Of a stretch of DNA of 64,000 nucleotides, positions 17,457 to 25,111 are shown piece by piece. The DNA comes from Pseudomonas sp. CCC3.1. GTDB lineage: Bacteria > Pseudomonadota > Gammaproteobacteria > Pseudomonadales > Pseudomonadaceae. The notes below the pieces were generated by a model. It did no database searches and was not told the DNA's origin. It worked only from the letters and a program-made list of their open reading frames with translations. Positions within the stretch are counted from its first letter, which is position 1, and each line of letters opens with the position of its first letter. Location: contig NZ_CP133778.1 in assembly GCF_034347405.1 (NCBI RefSeq), forward strand, positions 4,966,501 to 5,030,500. The letters run 5' to 3'. The translations under genes and the position numbers were made by a program.

Positions 17457-17894
17457 TTACTCTCGCAGGCTCACCTGCAATCGCCAGCGCCCATCCTGCG
17501 GCGCACCGGCCCAGTCGCCCTTCAAGGCACGGGCCGCCACCAACGTCAGCATCAAGCCCCCGTCCGTGCGACTTACCCGCCAGTTCACATCTTTGCCATT
17601 GAGCTTGAGTTGACCGCTTTGCGGCGTGCCCTTGGCCGCGAACAAGAGGCCTAACGTGCCATCAACCCATTCGCCATGCAGCTTGGGCTCATCGCTGAAC
17701 CACACCACCAACCCGTCCGCCTGGACCTCTATTTGTTGCAGTTCAATCGGGTCTGGGGTCGTTAAACGCCCGATCATCATCCCGACCATCATGCCGACTA
17801 TCGCCAAAGAGCCTAAAACCCGCGGCCATAACTTCGGTCGCGGGTCCTCTTCAGGCGTAGAATGCTGCCCATCTTTACGTTCGGAGCCGTGCAT
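17457..17894 (-). CDS. hypothetical single-pass membrane protein
   Basis: 145 aa, family not recognised. A charged N-terminus (MHGSERKDGQHSTPEEDPRP) precedes one transmembrane segment (about residues 28-43, glycine- and methionine-rich GMMVGMMIG), then about 100 residues of soluble beta-rich sequence (GLVVWFSDEPKLHGEW..LLFAAKG) likely in the periplasm. It is divergent from trmL, and the two ATGs overlap on opposite strands within CATG, so the two starts share bases 17893-17894. A later start would keep the TM segment but no good alternative is visible. Confidence 0.72.
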   Translation of the reverse strand: MHGSERKDGQHSTPEEDPRPKLWPRVLGSLAIVGMMVGMMIGRLTTPDPIELQQIEVQADGLVVWFSDEPKLHGEWVDGTLGLLFAAKGTPQSGQLKLNGKDVNWRVSRTDGGLMLTLVAARALKGDWAGAPQDGRWRLQVSLRE

Positions 17895-18348
17895 GTTTCA
17901 CGTCATCCTTTTTCAACCAGAAATTCCGCCGAATACCGGCAACATTATCAGGCTGTGCGCCAACAGCGGCTGCCACCTGCATTTGATCGAGCCTATCGGT
18001 TTTGAGCTGGACGACAAGCGCTTGCGCCGGGCGGGTCTCGATTACCACGAGTACGCGCCGCTCAAACGCCACGCCGACCTGGCCAGCTGCCTTGAAAGCC
18101 TGGGCCACCCGCGCCTGTTCGCGTTTACCACAAAAGGCTCGCGGCCGTTCCACGACGCCCAGTTTGCCGAAGGCGATGCTTTTATCTTCGGCCCTGAAAG
18201 CCGTGGCCTGCCGCCCGAAGTGCTGGATGCGCTGGATGGCGATCACCGCCTGCGTCTGCCCATGCGCGAAGGCTGCCGCAGCCTTAACCTGTCCAACACC
18301 GTGGCCGTGGCCGTTTACGAGGCCTGGCGCCAGTTGGGGTTCAAGTAA
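17893..18348 (+). CDS. trmL: tRNA (cytidine/uridine-2'-O-)-methyltransferase TrmL
   Basis: 151 aa SPOUT-class enzyme that 2'-O-methylates the wobble base of tRNA-Leu. The start MFHVILFQPEIPPNTGNIIR aligns with E. coli TrmL. The SPOUT trefoil-knot motifs are FGPESRGLPPEV and LPMREGCRSLNLSNTVAVAVYE. GGAG 7 nt upstream supports the ATG at 17893. Its start overlaps that of the divergent gene at 17457-17894, so both genes must share a very compact promoter/leader region inside each other's coding sequence. Confidence 0.96.
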   Translation: MFHVILFQPEIPPNTGNIIRLCANSGCHLHLIEPIGFELDDKRLRRAGLDYHEYAPLKRHADLASCLESLGHPRLFAFTTKGSRPFHDAQFAEGDAFIFGPESRGLPPEVLDALDGDHRLRLPMREGCRSLNLSNTVAVAVYEAWRQLGFK

Positions 18349-18359
18349 CCACAATATTC

Positions 18360-18467
18360 TGTAGCCGCTGCCGCAGGCTGCGATAAGGGCCGAAGGACCT
18401 TCGCCTTTCATCAAAAGCAAAAGCGGGGCCGCTACGCAGCCCATCGCAGCCTGCGGCAGCGGCTACA
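18360..18467. repeat. REP-type palindrome (TGTAGCCGCTGCCG family, copy 1)
   Basis: 108-bp element with 24-nt perfect inverted ends (TGTAGCCGCTGCCGCAGGCT and its complement). A related element is at 51125. It lies between trmL and secB. Confidence 0.85.
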
Positions 18468-18472
18468 AGCCC

Positions 18473-18504
18473 ATAAAAAAAGCGCCTTCACGGCGCTTTT
18501 TTGT
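18473..18504. terminator. bidirectional terminator between trmL and secB
   Basis: AAAAAAAGCGCC-TTCAC-GGCGCTTTTTT: a GC stem flanked by A- and T-runs, suitable for both convergent genes. Confidence 0.88.
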
Positions 18505-18517
18505 GTCGCTTCGACCA

Positions 18518-19003
18518 TTACTGAACAGTCGGTGCGCCTTCTTCTTGCATACGCTGCAGTTCTTGCGCGTACAGAGCATCGAAGTTCACCGGAGCCAGCA
18601 TCAACGCAGGGAACGAGCCACGAGTGACCAGGCTGTCCAGGGTTTCACGGGCATACGGGAACAGGATGTTCGGGCAGAAAGCACCCAGGGTGTGGCTCAT
18701 CGAGCCTTGATCAAGGTTTTTGATCAGGAAGATGCCAGCCTGTTGCACTTCAGCAATAAACGCCACTTCATCAGCGTTTTTAACGGTCACAGACAAGGTC
18801 AGAACCACTTCATGGAAGTCGCCTTCCAGTGGTTTTTGACGGGTGTTCAGGTCCAGAGCAACACTCGGTTCCCACTGCTGACGGAAGATGGCCGGGCTTT
18901 TCGGCGCTTCAAACGACAGGTCACGTACGTAGATACGTTGCAGGGAGAATTGTGGAGCAGTGTCATCATCGCTAACAGCAGCGGTGTTCTGTTGGTCAGT
19001 CAT
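18518..19003 (-). CDS. secB: protein-export chaperone SecB
   Basis: 161 aa tetrameric chaperone that keeps preproteins unfolded and hands them to SecA. Family segments seen are FSLQRIYVRDLSFEAPKSP near the N-terminus and CPNILFPYARETLDSLVTRGSFP near the C-terminus. AAGGAT precedes the ATG at 19003; an in-frame GTG one codon earlier is less likely. It follows grxC by about 40 nt on the same strand, in the conserved rhodanese-grxC-secB order. Confidence 0.97.
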   Translation of the reverse strand: MTDQQNTAAVSDDDTAPQFSLQRIYVRDLSFEAPKSPAIFRQQWEPSVALDLNTRQKPLEGDFHEVVLTLSVTVKNADEVAFIAEVQQAGIFLIKNLDQGSMSHTLGAFCPNILFPYARETLDSLVTRGSFPALMLAPVNFDALYAQELQRMQEEGAPTVQ

Positions 19004-19044
19004 CACAGATCCTTGTTAATCATGGGGCTTTTAGAGAATGAGAG

Positions 19045-19299
19045 TCAGACGTTCAGAAGCGCATCCAATTTACCTGCGCGCTCCAGAGCAAACAGGTCAT
19101 CGCATCCACCAACATGCCTGTCGCCGATCCAGATCTGCGGAACCGAAGTACGCCCAGCTTTCTGGGTCATTTCGGCGCGCACCTGTGGCTTGCCGTCGAC
19201 CTTGATTTCTTCGAAGGCAACGCCCTTTTTCTCAAGCAGAGCCTTGGCTCGCATGCAGTAAGGGCAGTAGTCGCTGGAGTAAACGATGACCTTGGACAT
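19045..19299 (-). CDS. grxC: glutaredoxin 3
   Basis: 84 aa dithiol glutaredoxin with redox motif CPYC (residues 12-15), TSVPQIWIG carrying the cis-proline, and GGCDDLFALE for glutathione binding. It reduces disulfides with glutathione in the cytosol. It lies 2 nt downstream of the rhodanese gene and upstream of secB, so the three are probably one operon. Confidence 0.96.
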   Translation of the reverse strand: MSKVIVYSSDYCPYCMRAKALLEKKGVAFEEIKVDGKPQVRAEMTQKAGRTSVPQIWIGDRHVGGCDDLFALERAGKLDALLNV

Positions 19300-19301
19300 A
19301 A

Positions 19302-19715
19302 TTACTTCACCACTGGCAGGTTATCTGCGCGCCAGGTGGCGATACCGCCGGACAGCTTGGCCGCGTTGAAACCGGCTTTGAGCAGCTCACGCGCGTGAGT
19401 ACCGGAGTGCTGGCCAGCAGCATCGACCAGAATAATGGTCTTGGCCTTGTGCTTCTCCAGCTCGGCAACGCGCGCCATCAGTTTGTCTTGCGGGATGTTC
19501 AAGGCACCCACGATGTGGCCGGCGGCAAAGTCTTTGGCCGGGCGAATATCAATCACCACACCTTCGTCGCGATTGACCAGGCCGGTCAGTTCGCCGGTGC
19601 TGATGCTGCGACCGCCTCGGCTCACCTCATGGGCGATCAACAACGCCAACAAGATGACAAACGCGCCAACAAGCAGATAGTGAGAAGTGGCAAATGCAAT
19701 CAGGTGATCAACCAT
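19302..19715 (-). CDS. membrane-anchored rhodanese-like protein (YibN type), active-site Cys absent
   Basis: 137 aa. One N-terminal transmembrane segment (residues 9-28) precedes a rhodanese fold with VVIDIRPAKDFAAGHIVGALNIP and GGIATWRADNLPVV. The loop that normally holds the catalytic cysteine reads ILVDAAGQHSG: the Cys position is Asp (codon GAT in the sequence), so sulfur transfer is unlikely and a binding role is more plausible. First gene of the grxC-secB run. The cysteine loss may be a Pseudomonas family trait. Confidence 0.88.
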   Translation of the reverse strand: MVDHLIAFATSHYLLVGAFVILLALLIAHEVSRGGRSISTGELTGLVNRDEGVVIDIRPAKDFAAGHIVGALNIPQDKLMARVAELEKHKAKTIILVDAAGQHSGTHARELLKAGFNAAKLSGGIATWRADNLPVVK

Positions 19716-19863
19716 CAGAAGGTTCCAGGGCGGTAAAATGTGGGCCAGTATACACAGCCACCTTGGTCGGCCAAACCCCGCCCGGCGGTGACGTCACATG
19801 AAGTTCGCTTTAAACTGCGCGTCTTCTTAATACCTCCTATTAAACCAGCCACGAGTGGGATCT

Positions 19864-21399
19864 ATGACTACCACGCCTAAACCTTTGGTCCTGATCATCC
19901 TGGATGGCTTCGGTCACAGTGAAAGCCACGAATACAACGCCGTTTATTCGGCCAAGAAACCGGTGCTCGATCGTCTCACCGCGAGCATGCCAAACGGCCT
20001 GATCTCAGGTTCGGGCATGGATGTTGGGCTGCCGGACGGCCAAATGGGCAATTCCGAGGTCGGCCACATGAACCTCGGCGCTGGCCGCGTGGTGTATCAG
20101 GATTTCACCCGCGTCACCAAGTCGATCCGTGATGGCGAGTTCTTCGAGAATCCGACCATTTGCGCCGCTGTCGACAAAGCGGTTGGCGCCGGCAAGGCCG
20201 TGCACATCATGGGTCTGCTGTCGGATGGTGGCGTTCACAGCCACCAGGATCACTTGATCGCCATGGCTGAGCTGGCGTTTAAACGCGGGGCAGAAAAAAT
20301 CTACCTGCACGCCTTCCTGGATGGTCGCGACACGCCGCCAAAAAGCGCTGCCTCGTCGATTGAATTGCTGGATGAAGCCTTTAAAGACCTCGGCAAAGGC
20401 CGGATCGCCAGCCTGATCGGCCGTTATTTCGCCATGGACCGCGACAACCGCTGGGACCGTGTAGCCCAAGCCTACAACCTGATCGTCGATGGCAAAGGCG
20501 AGTTCAACGCCGCCACCGCTCAGGAAGGCCTTGAAGCCGCTTATGCCCGCGGCGAAAGCGACGAATTCGTCAAAGCCACCACTATCGGTGAGCCTGTGAA
20601 GGTTGAAGATGGCGACGCCGTGGTCTTCATGAACTTCCGCGCCGACCGTGCCCGCGAACTGACCCGCGTGTTTGTTGAAGATGACTTCAACGCATTCGAA
20701 CGCGCTCGCCAACCAAAACTGGCCGGTTTTGTGATGCTGACCCAATACGCCGCCAGCATCCCGGCCCCAAGCGCTTTCGCGCCGGGCAGCCTGGAAAACG
20801 TGCTCGGCGATTACCTGGCTAAAAACGGCAAAACCCAGCTGCGCATTGCCGAAACCGAAAAGTACGCCCACGTGACGTTCTTCTTTTCGGGCGGCCGCGA
20901 AGAACCGTTCCCGGGTGAAGAGCGCATTTTGGTGCCGTCACCGAAGGTCGCCACCTACGACCTGCAGCCGGAAATGAGCGCTCCCGAAGTCACCGACAAG
21001 ATCGTCGATGCCATCGAGCACCAACGTTATGACGTGATCGTGGTCAACTACGCCAACGGAGACATGGTCGGCCATAGCGGCGTGTTCGACGCAGCCGTCA
21101 AAGCGGTGGAATGTCTGGACCTGTGCGTGGGCCGCATCGTTGAAGCCTTGGACAAAGTTGGCGGCGAAGCCCTGATCACCGCTGACCACGGGAACGTTGA
21201 GCAGATGGAAGACGAGTCCACAGGCCAGGCACACACCGCCCACACCTGCGAACCCGTGCCGTTCATCTATGTCGGCAAGCGCCCGTTCAAGGTTCGCGAA
21301 GGCGGCGTATTGGCTGACGTTGCACCGACCATGCTCAAGCTGCTGGGTCTGCCACAGCCTGAAGAGATGACCGGCAAGACCATCCTGGTCGACGCGTAA
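19864..21399 (+). CDS. gpmI: 2,3-bisphosphoglycerate-independent phosphoglycerate mutase
   Basis: 511 aa manganese-dependent alkaline-phosphatase-fold enzyme interconverting 3- and 2-phosphoglycerate. Metal ligands visible are Asp14 in ILDGFGHS and the phosphoserine Ser64 in GQMGNSEVGH. C-terminal motifs include ANGDMVGHSG and TADHGNVEQM. The start at 19864 (MTTTPKPLVLIILDG) is chosen over an in-frame GTG at 19855. It is divergent from the rhodanese-grxC-secB run. Confidence 0.97.
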   Translation: MTTTPKPLVLIILDGFGHSESHEYNAVYSAKKPVLDRLTASMPNGLISGSGMDVGLPDGQMGNSEVGHMNLGAGRVVYQDFTRVTKSIRDGEFFENPTICAAVDKAVGAGKAVHIMGLLSDGGVHSHQDHLIAMAELAFKRGAEKIYLHAFLDGRDTPPKSAASSIELLDEAFKDLGKGRIASLIGRYFAMDRDNRWDRVAQAYNLIVDGKGEFNAATAQEGLEAAYARGESDEFVKATTIGEPVKVEDGDAVVFMNFRADRARELTRVFVEDDFNAFERARQPKLAGFVMLTQYAASIPAPSAFAPGSLENVLGDYLAKNGKTQLRIAETEKYAHVTFFFSGGREEPFPGEERILVPSPKVATYDLQPEMSAPEVTDKIVDAIEHQRYDVIVVNYANGDMVGHSGVFDAAVKAVECLDLCVGRIVEALDKVGGEALITADHGNVEQMEDESTGQAHTAHTCEPVPFIYVGKRPFKVREGGVLADVAPTMLKLLGLPQPEEMTGKTILVDA

Positions 21400-21410
21400 G
21401 CGCAGGCCTT

Positions 21411-21498
21411 TGTGGGAGCTGGCTTGCCAGCGATTCAGGCGATAAGGTTTGACTGGTCGGCCACGGTGATCCCATCGCTGGCAAGCCAGCTCCCACAA
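21411..21498. repeat. REP-type palindrome (TGTGGGAGC family, copy 2)
   Basis: 88-bp element; arms TGTGGGAGCTGGCTTGCCAG and its complement are perfect over about 24 nt. Same family as 4666. It lies just after the gpmI stop and may serve as its terminator. Confidence 0.85.
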
Positions 21499-21559
21499 GG
21501 TCAGCTTCACCAAGACACACAACCACAATTTCACCTTCTTCCATTTCTTATAGGCAACG

Positions 21560-22894
21560 ATGGCGGGCATACTAGGCCGTCTCGTTCCCCCAGGTGTCGC
21601 CCGCCCCATGCTCCGCGCCCTTATAGCCCTAGCCCTCACGTGCCTGCTGCAACCGGCGTTTGCCGACGAGCGTGCGCAAACTCAACAACAGTTGGACGCC
21701 ACGCGTCAGGACATCGGCGAGCTGAAAAAGCTCCTCGGTAAGCTCCAGGAAGAAAAAACCGGAGCACAAAAAGACCTGCGCAGCACCGAAACTGAAATCG
21801 GTAAGCTGGAAAAACAGGTGGAGGACCTGCAAAAAGAACTAAAAAAGAGTGAAGGCGAGCTGCTGCGCCTAGATAGCGAGAAGAAAAAACTCCACAGCGC
21901 AAAAGTCGAACAGCAACGCCTGATCGCCATTCAGGCCCGTGCCGCGTATCAGGGCGGCCGTCAGGAATACCTCAAGCTGTTACTCAATCAGCAAAACCCC
22001 GAGAAGTTCGCCCGAACCCTCACTTATTACGATTACCTCAGCCAAGCCCGCATGGCTCAGCTCAAAGGGTTCAACGAAACCCTGCGCCAGTTGGCCAACG
22101 TCGAAGCTGATATCAATCTGCAACAAGCGCAACTGCTGACACAAAAAAGCAGCCTGGACGCCCAGCGCGCCGAACTCGACACCGTGCGCGCCCAACGCCA
22201 GCAAGTGCTGGCCAAACTCAACAACGACGTCAAAGACCGCGATCAGAAACTCCAGTCGCGCGAGCAAGATCAGGCAGATCTGGCTAAAGTCCTCAAGACC
22301 ATTGAAGAAACCCTCGCCCGTCAGGCCCGCGAAGCCGAAGAGGCGCGGCAAAAAGCGCTGATCGCTCAGCAAGAAGCCGAGAAGAAACGCCAGCGCGAGG
22401 CTGAGTCGGTTGTCACCGACGCCCCGCGCAAACCGGTCAAGTCGACCCCTGGTGCCTTGGTTTCAAGTGCAGGCGTCTCTTATGGCGGACCTTTTTCTCA
22501 GGCGCGGGGCAAACTTCCTTGGCCTGTTGATGGTCGACTGCTTGCACGCTTCGGTGAAAGCCGGGGCGACGATGCCCGTACCAAGTGGGACGGGGTGATG
22601 ATCAGCGCCAATGCGGGCACCCAGGTGCACGCGGTGCACGGGGGGCGCGTGGTGTTTGCCGACTGGCTGCGCGGCGCAGGCCAACTGGTCATTCTGGACC
22701 ACGGTAATGGTTACTTAAGCTTGTATGGCCACAATCAGACATTGCTTAAGGCCGCCGGAGACGTTGTTAAAGCTGGCGATGTGATTTCCACCGTGGGCAA
22801 CAGCGGCGGGCAAGCCACACCAGCGCTGTATTTTGCTATTCGTCAGCAGGGCCGCCCCAGCGACCCTGCACAATGGTGTCGCACTCAAGGATGA
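21560..22894 (+). CDS. envC: EnvC-like murein hydrolase activator (degenerate LytM/M23 domain)
   Basis: 444 aa from the ATG at 21560 (428 aa from ATG 21608, whose product MLRALIALALTCLLQPAFA is a compact signal peptide; the start is ambiguous). A long coiled coil occupies about residues 40-270, then a C-terminal M23 fold. The zinc ligands of active M23 enzymes are missing: KWDGVMIS replaces the HxxxD motif and LYFAIRQQG replaces HxH. As in E. coli EnvC, the domain therefore probably activates AmiA/B-type amidases at the septum instead of cutting peptidoglycan. Downstream ctpA is adjacent. Confidence 0.92.
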   Translation: MAGILGRLVPPGVARPMLRALIALALTCLLQPAFADERAQTQQQLDATRQDIGELKKLLGKLQEEKTGAQKDLRSTETEIGKLEKQVEDLQKELKKSEGELLRLDSEKKKLHSAKVEQQRLIAIQARAAYQGGRQEYLKLLLNQQNPEKFARTLTYYDYLSQARMAQLKGFNETLRQLANVEADINLQQAQLLTQKSSLDAQRAELDTVRAQRQQVLAKLNNDVKDRDQKLQSREQDQADLAKVLKTIEETLARQAREAEEARQKALIAQQEAEKKRQREAESVVTDAPRKPVKSTPGALVSSAGVSYGGPFSQARGKLPWPVDGRLLARFGESRGDDARTKWDGVMISANAGTQVHAVHGGRVVFADWLRGAGQLVILDHGNGYLSLYGHNQTLLKAAGDVVKAGDVISTVGNSGGQATPALYFAIRQQGRPSDPAQWCRTQG

Positions 22895-22929
22895 GTCCAT
22901 CACCTTTAATACGTAGGAGTTCGTTCAAC

Positions 22930-24243
22930 ATGCCGCACTTGTCCCGCCTCAACTCGCTGGCCCTGATGATCGCTCTGGTGGTTGGCTCGCCTCTGGCACT
23001 GGCTGCCCAGCCAGTCGCTCAGCCTGCGGCCGCCGCCAGCGCCAAGGCTCCGCTGCCGCTGGAAGAGCTGCGTACATTTGCCGAGGTCATGGACCGCATC
23101 AAGGCTGCGTATGTTGAACCCGTAGACGACAAGACCCTGCTGGAGAACGCCATCAAGGGCATGCTCAGCAACCTTGACCCGCACTCCGCGTATCTGGGGC
23201 CAGAAGACTTCGCAGAACTGCAAGAAAGCACCAGCGGTGAGTTCGGCGGGCTGGGCATCGAAGTCGGCTCTGAAGACGGCAATATCAAAATTGTCTCGCC
23301 CATCGACGACACTCCAGCCAGCAAGGCCGGTGTTCAGGCGGGCGACTTCATCGTCAAGATCAATGGTCAGCCCACACGTGGCCTGAGCATGACCGAAGCG
23401 GTGGACAAAATGCGCGGCAAGATCGGGCAGAAGATCACCCTGACCCTGGTGCGTGATGGCGGCACACCGTTCGACGTGACCCTGACCCGCGCCAACATTC
23501 AGGTCAAAAGCGTCAAGGCCCAGCTGCTTGAAGACGGCTACGGCTACATCCGCATTACCCAGTTCCAGGTCAAGACGGGCGAAGAAGTCGCCGCGGCACT
23601 GACCAAGCTGCGCAAGGAAAACGGCAACAAGAAGCTCAAGGGCATCATCCTTGATCTGCGTAACAACCCTGGCGGCGTGCTGCAATCGGCCGTTGAAGTG
23701 GTTGACCACTTCATCACCAAAGGCCTGATTGTCTACACCAAAGGCCGCATCGCCAACTCCGAACTGCGTTTCTCGGCCACCGGCAAAGACCTGAGCGAAG
23801 GCGTGCCTCTGGTGGTATTGATCAACGGCGGCAGCGCTTCGGCTTCGGAGATCGTCGCCGGCGCCCTGCAAGATCAAAAACGCGGCGTGGTGATGGGCAC
23901 CACCAGCTTCGGCAAAGGCTCGGTGCAAACCGTGCTGCCGCTGAACAATGATCGCGCGCTGAAAATCACCACCGCGCTGTACTTCACGCCTAACGGCCGC
24001 TCGATCCAGGCCCAAGGCATCGTGCCGGACATCGAAGTCAGCCGCGCCAAGATCACTCGCGAGCAAGACACCGAGTACTACAAAGAGGCCGACCTGCAAG
24101 GTCACCTCGGCAACGGCAACGGCGGTGCAGATCGCCCAACCGGTTCTGGCCCGAAAGCCAAGCCCATGCCACAGGACGATGACTTCCAGTTGAGTCAGGC
24201 GTTGAGCCTGCTCAAAGGTTTGAGCATCACTCGCGGCAATTGA
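22930..24243 (+). CDS. ctpA: C-terminal processing peptidase, S41 family (CtpA)
   Basis: 437 aa periplasmic serine protease. Signal peptide MPHLSRLNSLALMIALVVG, then an N-terminal helical cap, a PDZ domain (about 95-175) and the S41 catalytic core with the serine in GGSASASEIVAGAL and the lysine in TSFGKGSVQT. CtpA-type enzymes degrade peptidoglycan cross-link hydrolases with a lipoprotein partner. AGGAG precedes the ATG at 22930; an earlier in-frame start would lie inside the envC 3' end. It sits 35 nt after envC and 1 nt before the next gene. Confidence 0.95.
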   Translation: MPHLSRLNSLALMIALVVGSPLALAAQPVAQPAAAASAKAPLPLEELRTFAEVMDRIKAAYVEPVDDKTLLENAIKGMLSNLDPHSAYLGPEDFAELQESTSGEFGGLGIEVGSEDGNIKIVSPIDDTPASKAGVQAGDFIVKINGQPTRGLSMTEAVDKMRGKIGQKITLTLVRDGGTPFDVTLTRANIQVKSVKAQLLEDGYGYIRITQFQVKTGEEVAAALTKLRKENGNKKLKGIILDLRNNPGGVLQSAVEVVDHFITKGLIVYTKGRIANSELRFSATGKDLSEGVPLVVLINGGSASASEIVAGALQDQKRGVVMGTTSFGKGSVQTVLPLNNDRALKITTALYFTPNGRSIQAQGIVPDIEVSRAKITREQDTEYYKEADLQGHLGNGNGGADRPTGSGPKAKPMPQDDDFQLSQALSLLKGLSITRGN

Positions 24244-24244
24244 G

Positions 24245-25027
24245 ATGCGTTTTTCGCTCGCCCTCGCCCTGCTCTGCTGCCTGACCGATGCCGCCCACGC
24301 GGCGCCGGTCAGCCCTGCTCAAGCGCCCCACAAGGCGTATCTGAGTCTGATCATCGATGACCTGGGGCAAAATCTGCCCCGCGATCGGCGTGTCTTGAGC
24401 CTGCCCGGCCCAGTGACCACGGCGGTCATGCCCGACACCCCGCACGCCGCCGAATTTGCCCGCGAAGCCCACAAGGCCGGCAAAATCGTCATTCTGCACA
24501 TGCCGATGGACCCTGCTACGGGGCCATTTGCCTGGCACCCGGACCTGCCCCTCGATGAGCTGGCCAAACGCCTCGACGCAGCCTTCAAGGCGGTGCCCTA
24601 CACCAGCGGCATCAACAACCATGAAGGCAGCCGCATGACCGCTCAGCCACAGGCAATGGCCTGGTTGATGGGCGAGCTGCAACAGCGTCACAAGTTCTTT
24701 GTCGACAGCCGGACCAGCGCCAGCACAGTCGCGGCGGCCCAAGCGCAAAAAATTGGTTTGGCCAGCGTTTCGCGGGATGTGTTCCTCGACAACGTGCGGA
24801 CCGAACCAGCGATTACCGAACAGCTCAACACCGCCATCAAACACGCCAAAACCCACGGTTCGGTGGTCATGATCGGCCATCCTTACCCGCAAACCCTCGC
24901 AGTGCTGGAGCGAGAACTGCCCAAGCTAAAAGCACAAGGCATTGACTGGATCGACATCAAACAGATGATCGGCCTGCGCAGCAACAAAGCGGTGGCGGGT
25001 CATGGCAAAGACGGTGTTTATCGCTAG
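24245..25027 (+). CDS. divergent polysaccharide deacetylase family protein (YibQ type)
   Basis: 260 aa with a signal peptide (MRFSLALALLCCLTDAAHA). The fold follows in SLIIDDLGQN, VTTAVMPDTPHAAEFAREAH, ILHMPMDP and FFVDSRTSA, the pattern of the NodB-like DUF610 family. Catalytic activity is unproven for this group; the Asp-Asp pair in IIDDLG and the His in ILHMPM could bind metal. It starts 1 nt after the ctpA stop, so translational coupling in an envC-ctpA-yibQ cell-wall operon is likely. Confidence 0.92.
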   Translation: MRFSLALALLCCLTDAAHAAPVSPAQAPHKAYLSLIIDDLGQNLPRDRRVLSLPGPVTTAVMPDTPHAAEFAREAHKAGKIVILHMPMDPATGPFAWHPDLPLDELAKRLDAAFKAVPYTSGINNHEGSRMTAQPQAMAWLMGELQQRHKFFVDSRTSASTVAAAQAQKIGLASVSRDVFLDNVRTEPAITEQLNTAIKHAKTHGSVVMIGHPYPQTLAVLERELPKLKAQGIDWIDIKQMIGLRSNKAVAGHGKDGVYR

Positions 25028-25111
25028 ACATATGTACCGCACGCCACCTTCAGACACCTGATTAATTGAGTGACCGCCTCAGGGCACCATCACTCACTAT
25101 CAGGTTATTCC

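Noticed and set aside
22906..24105. Long - strand open frame opposite ctpA
   Set aside because: Antisense shadow; no start signal and no recognisable domain.
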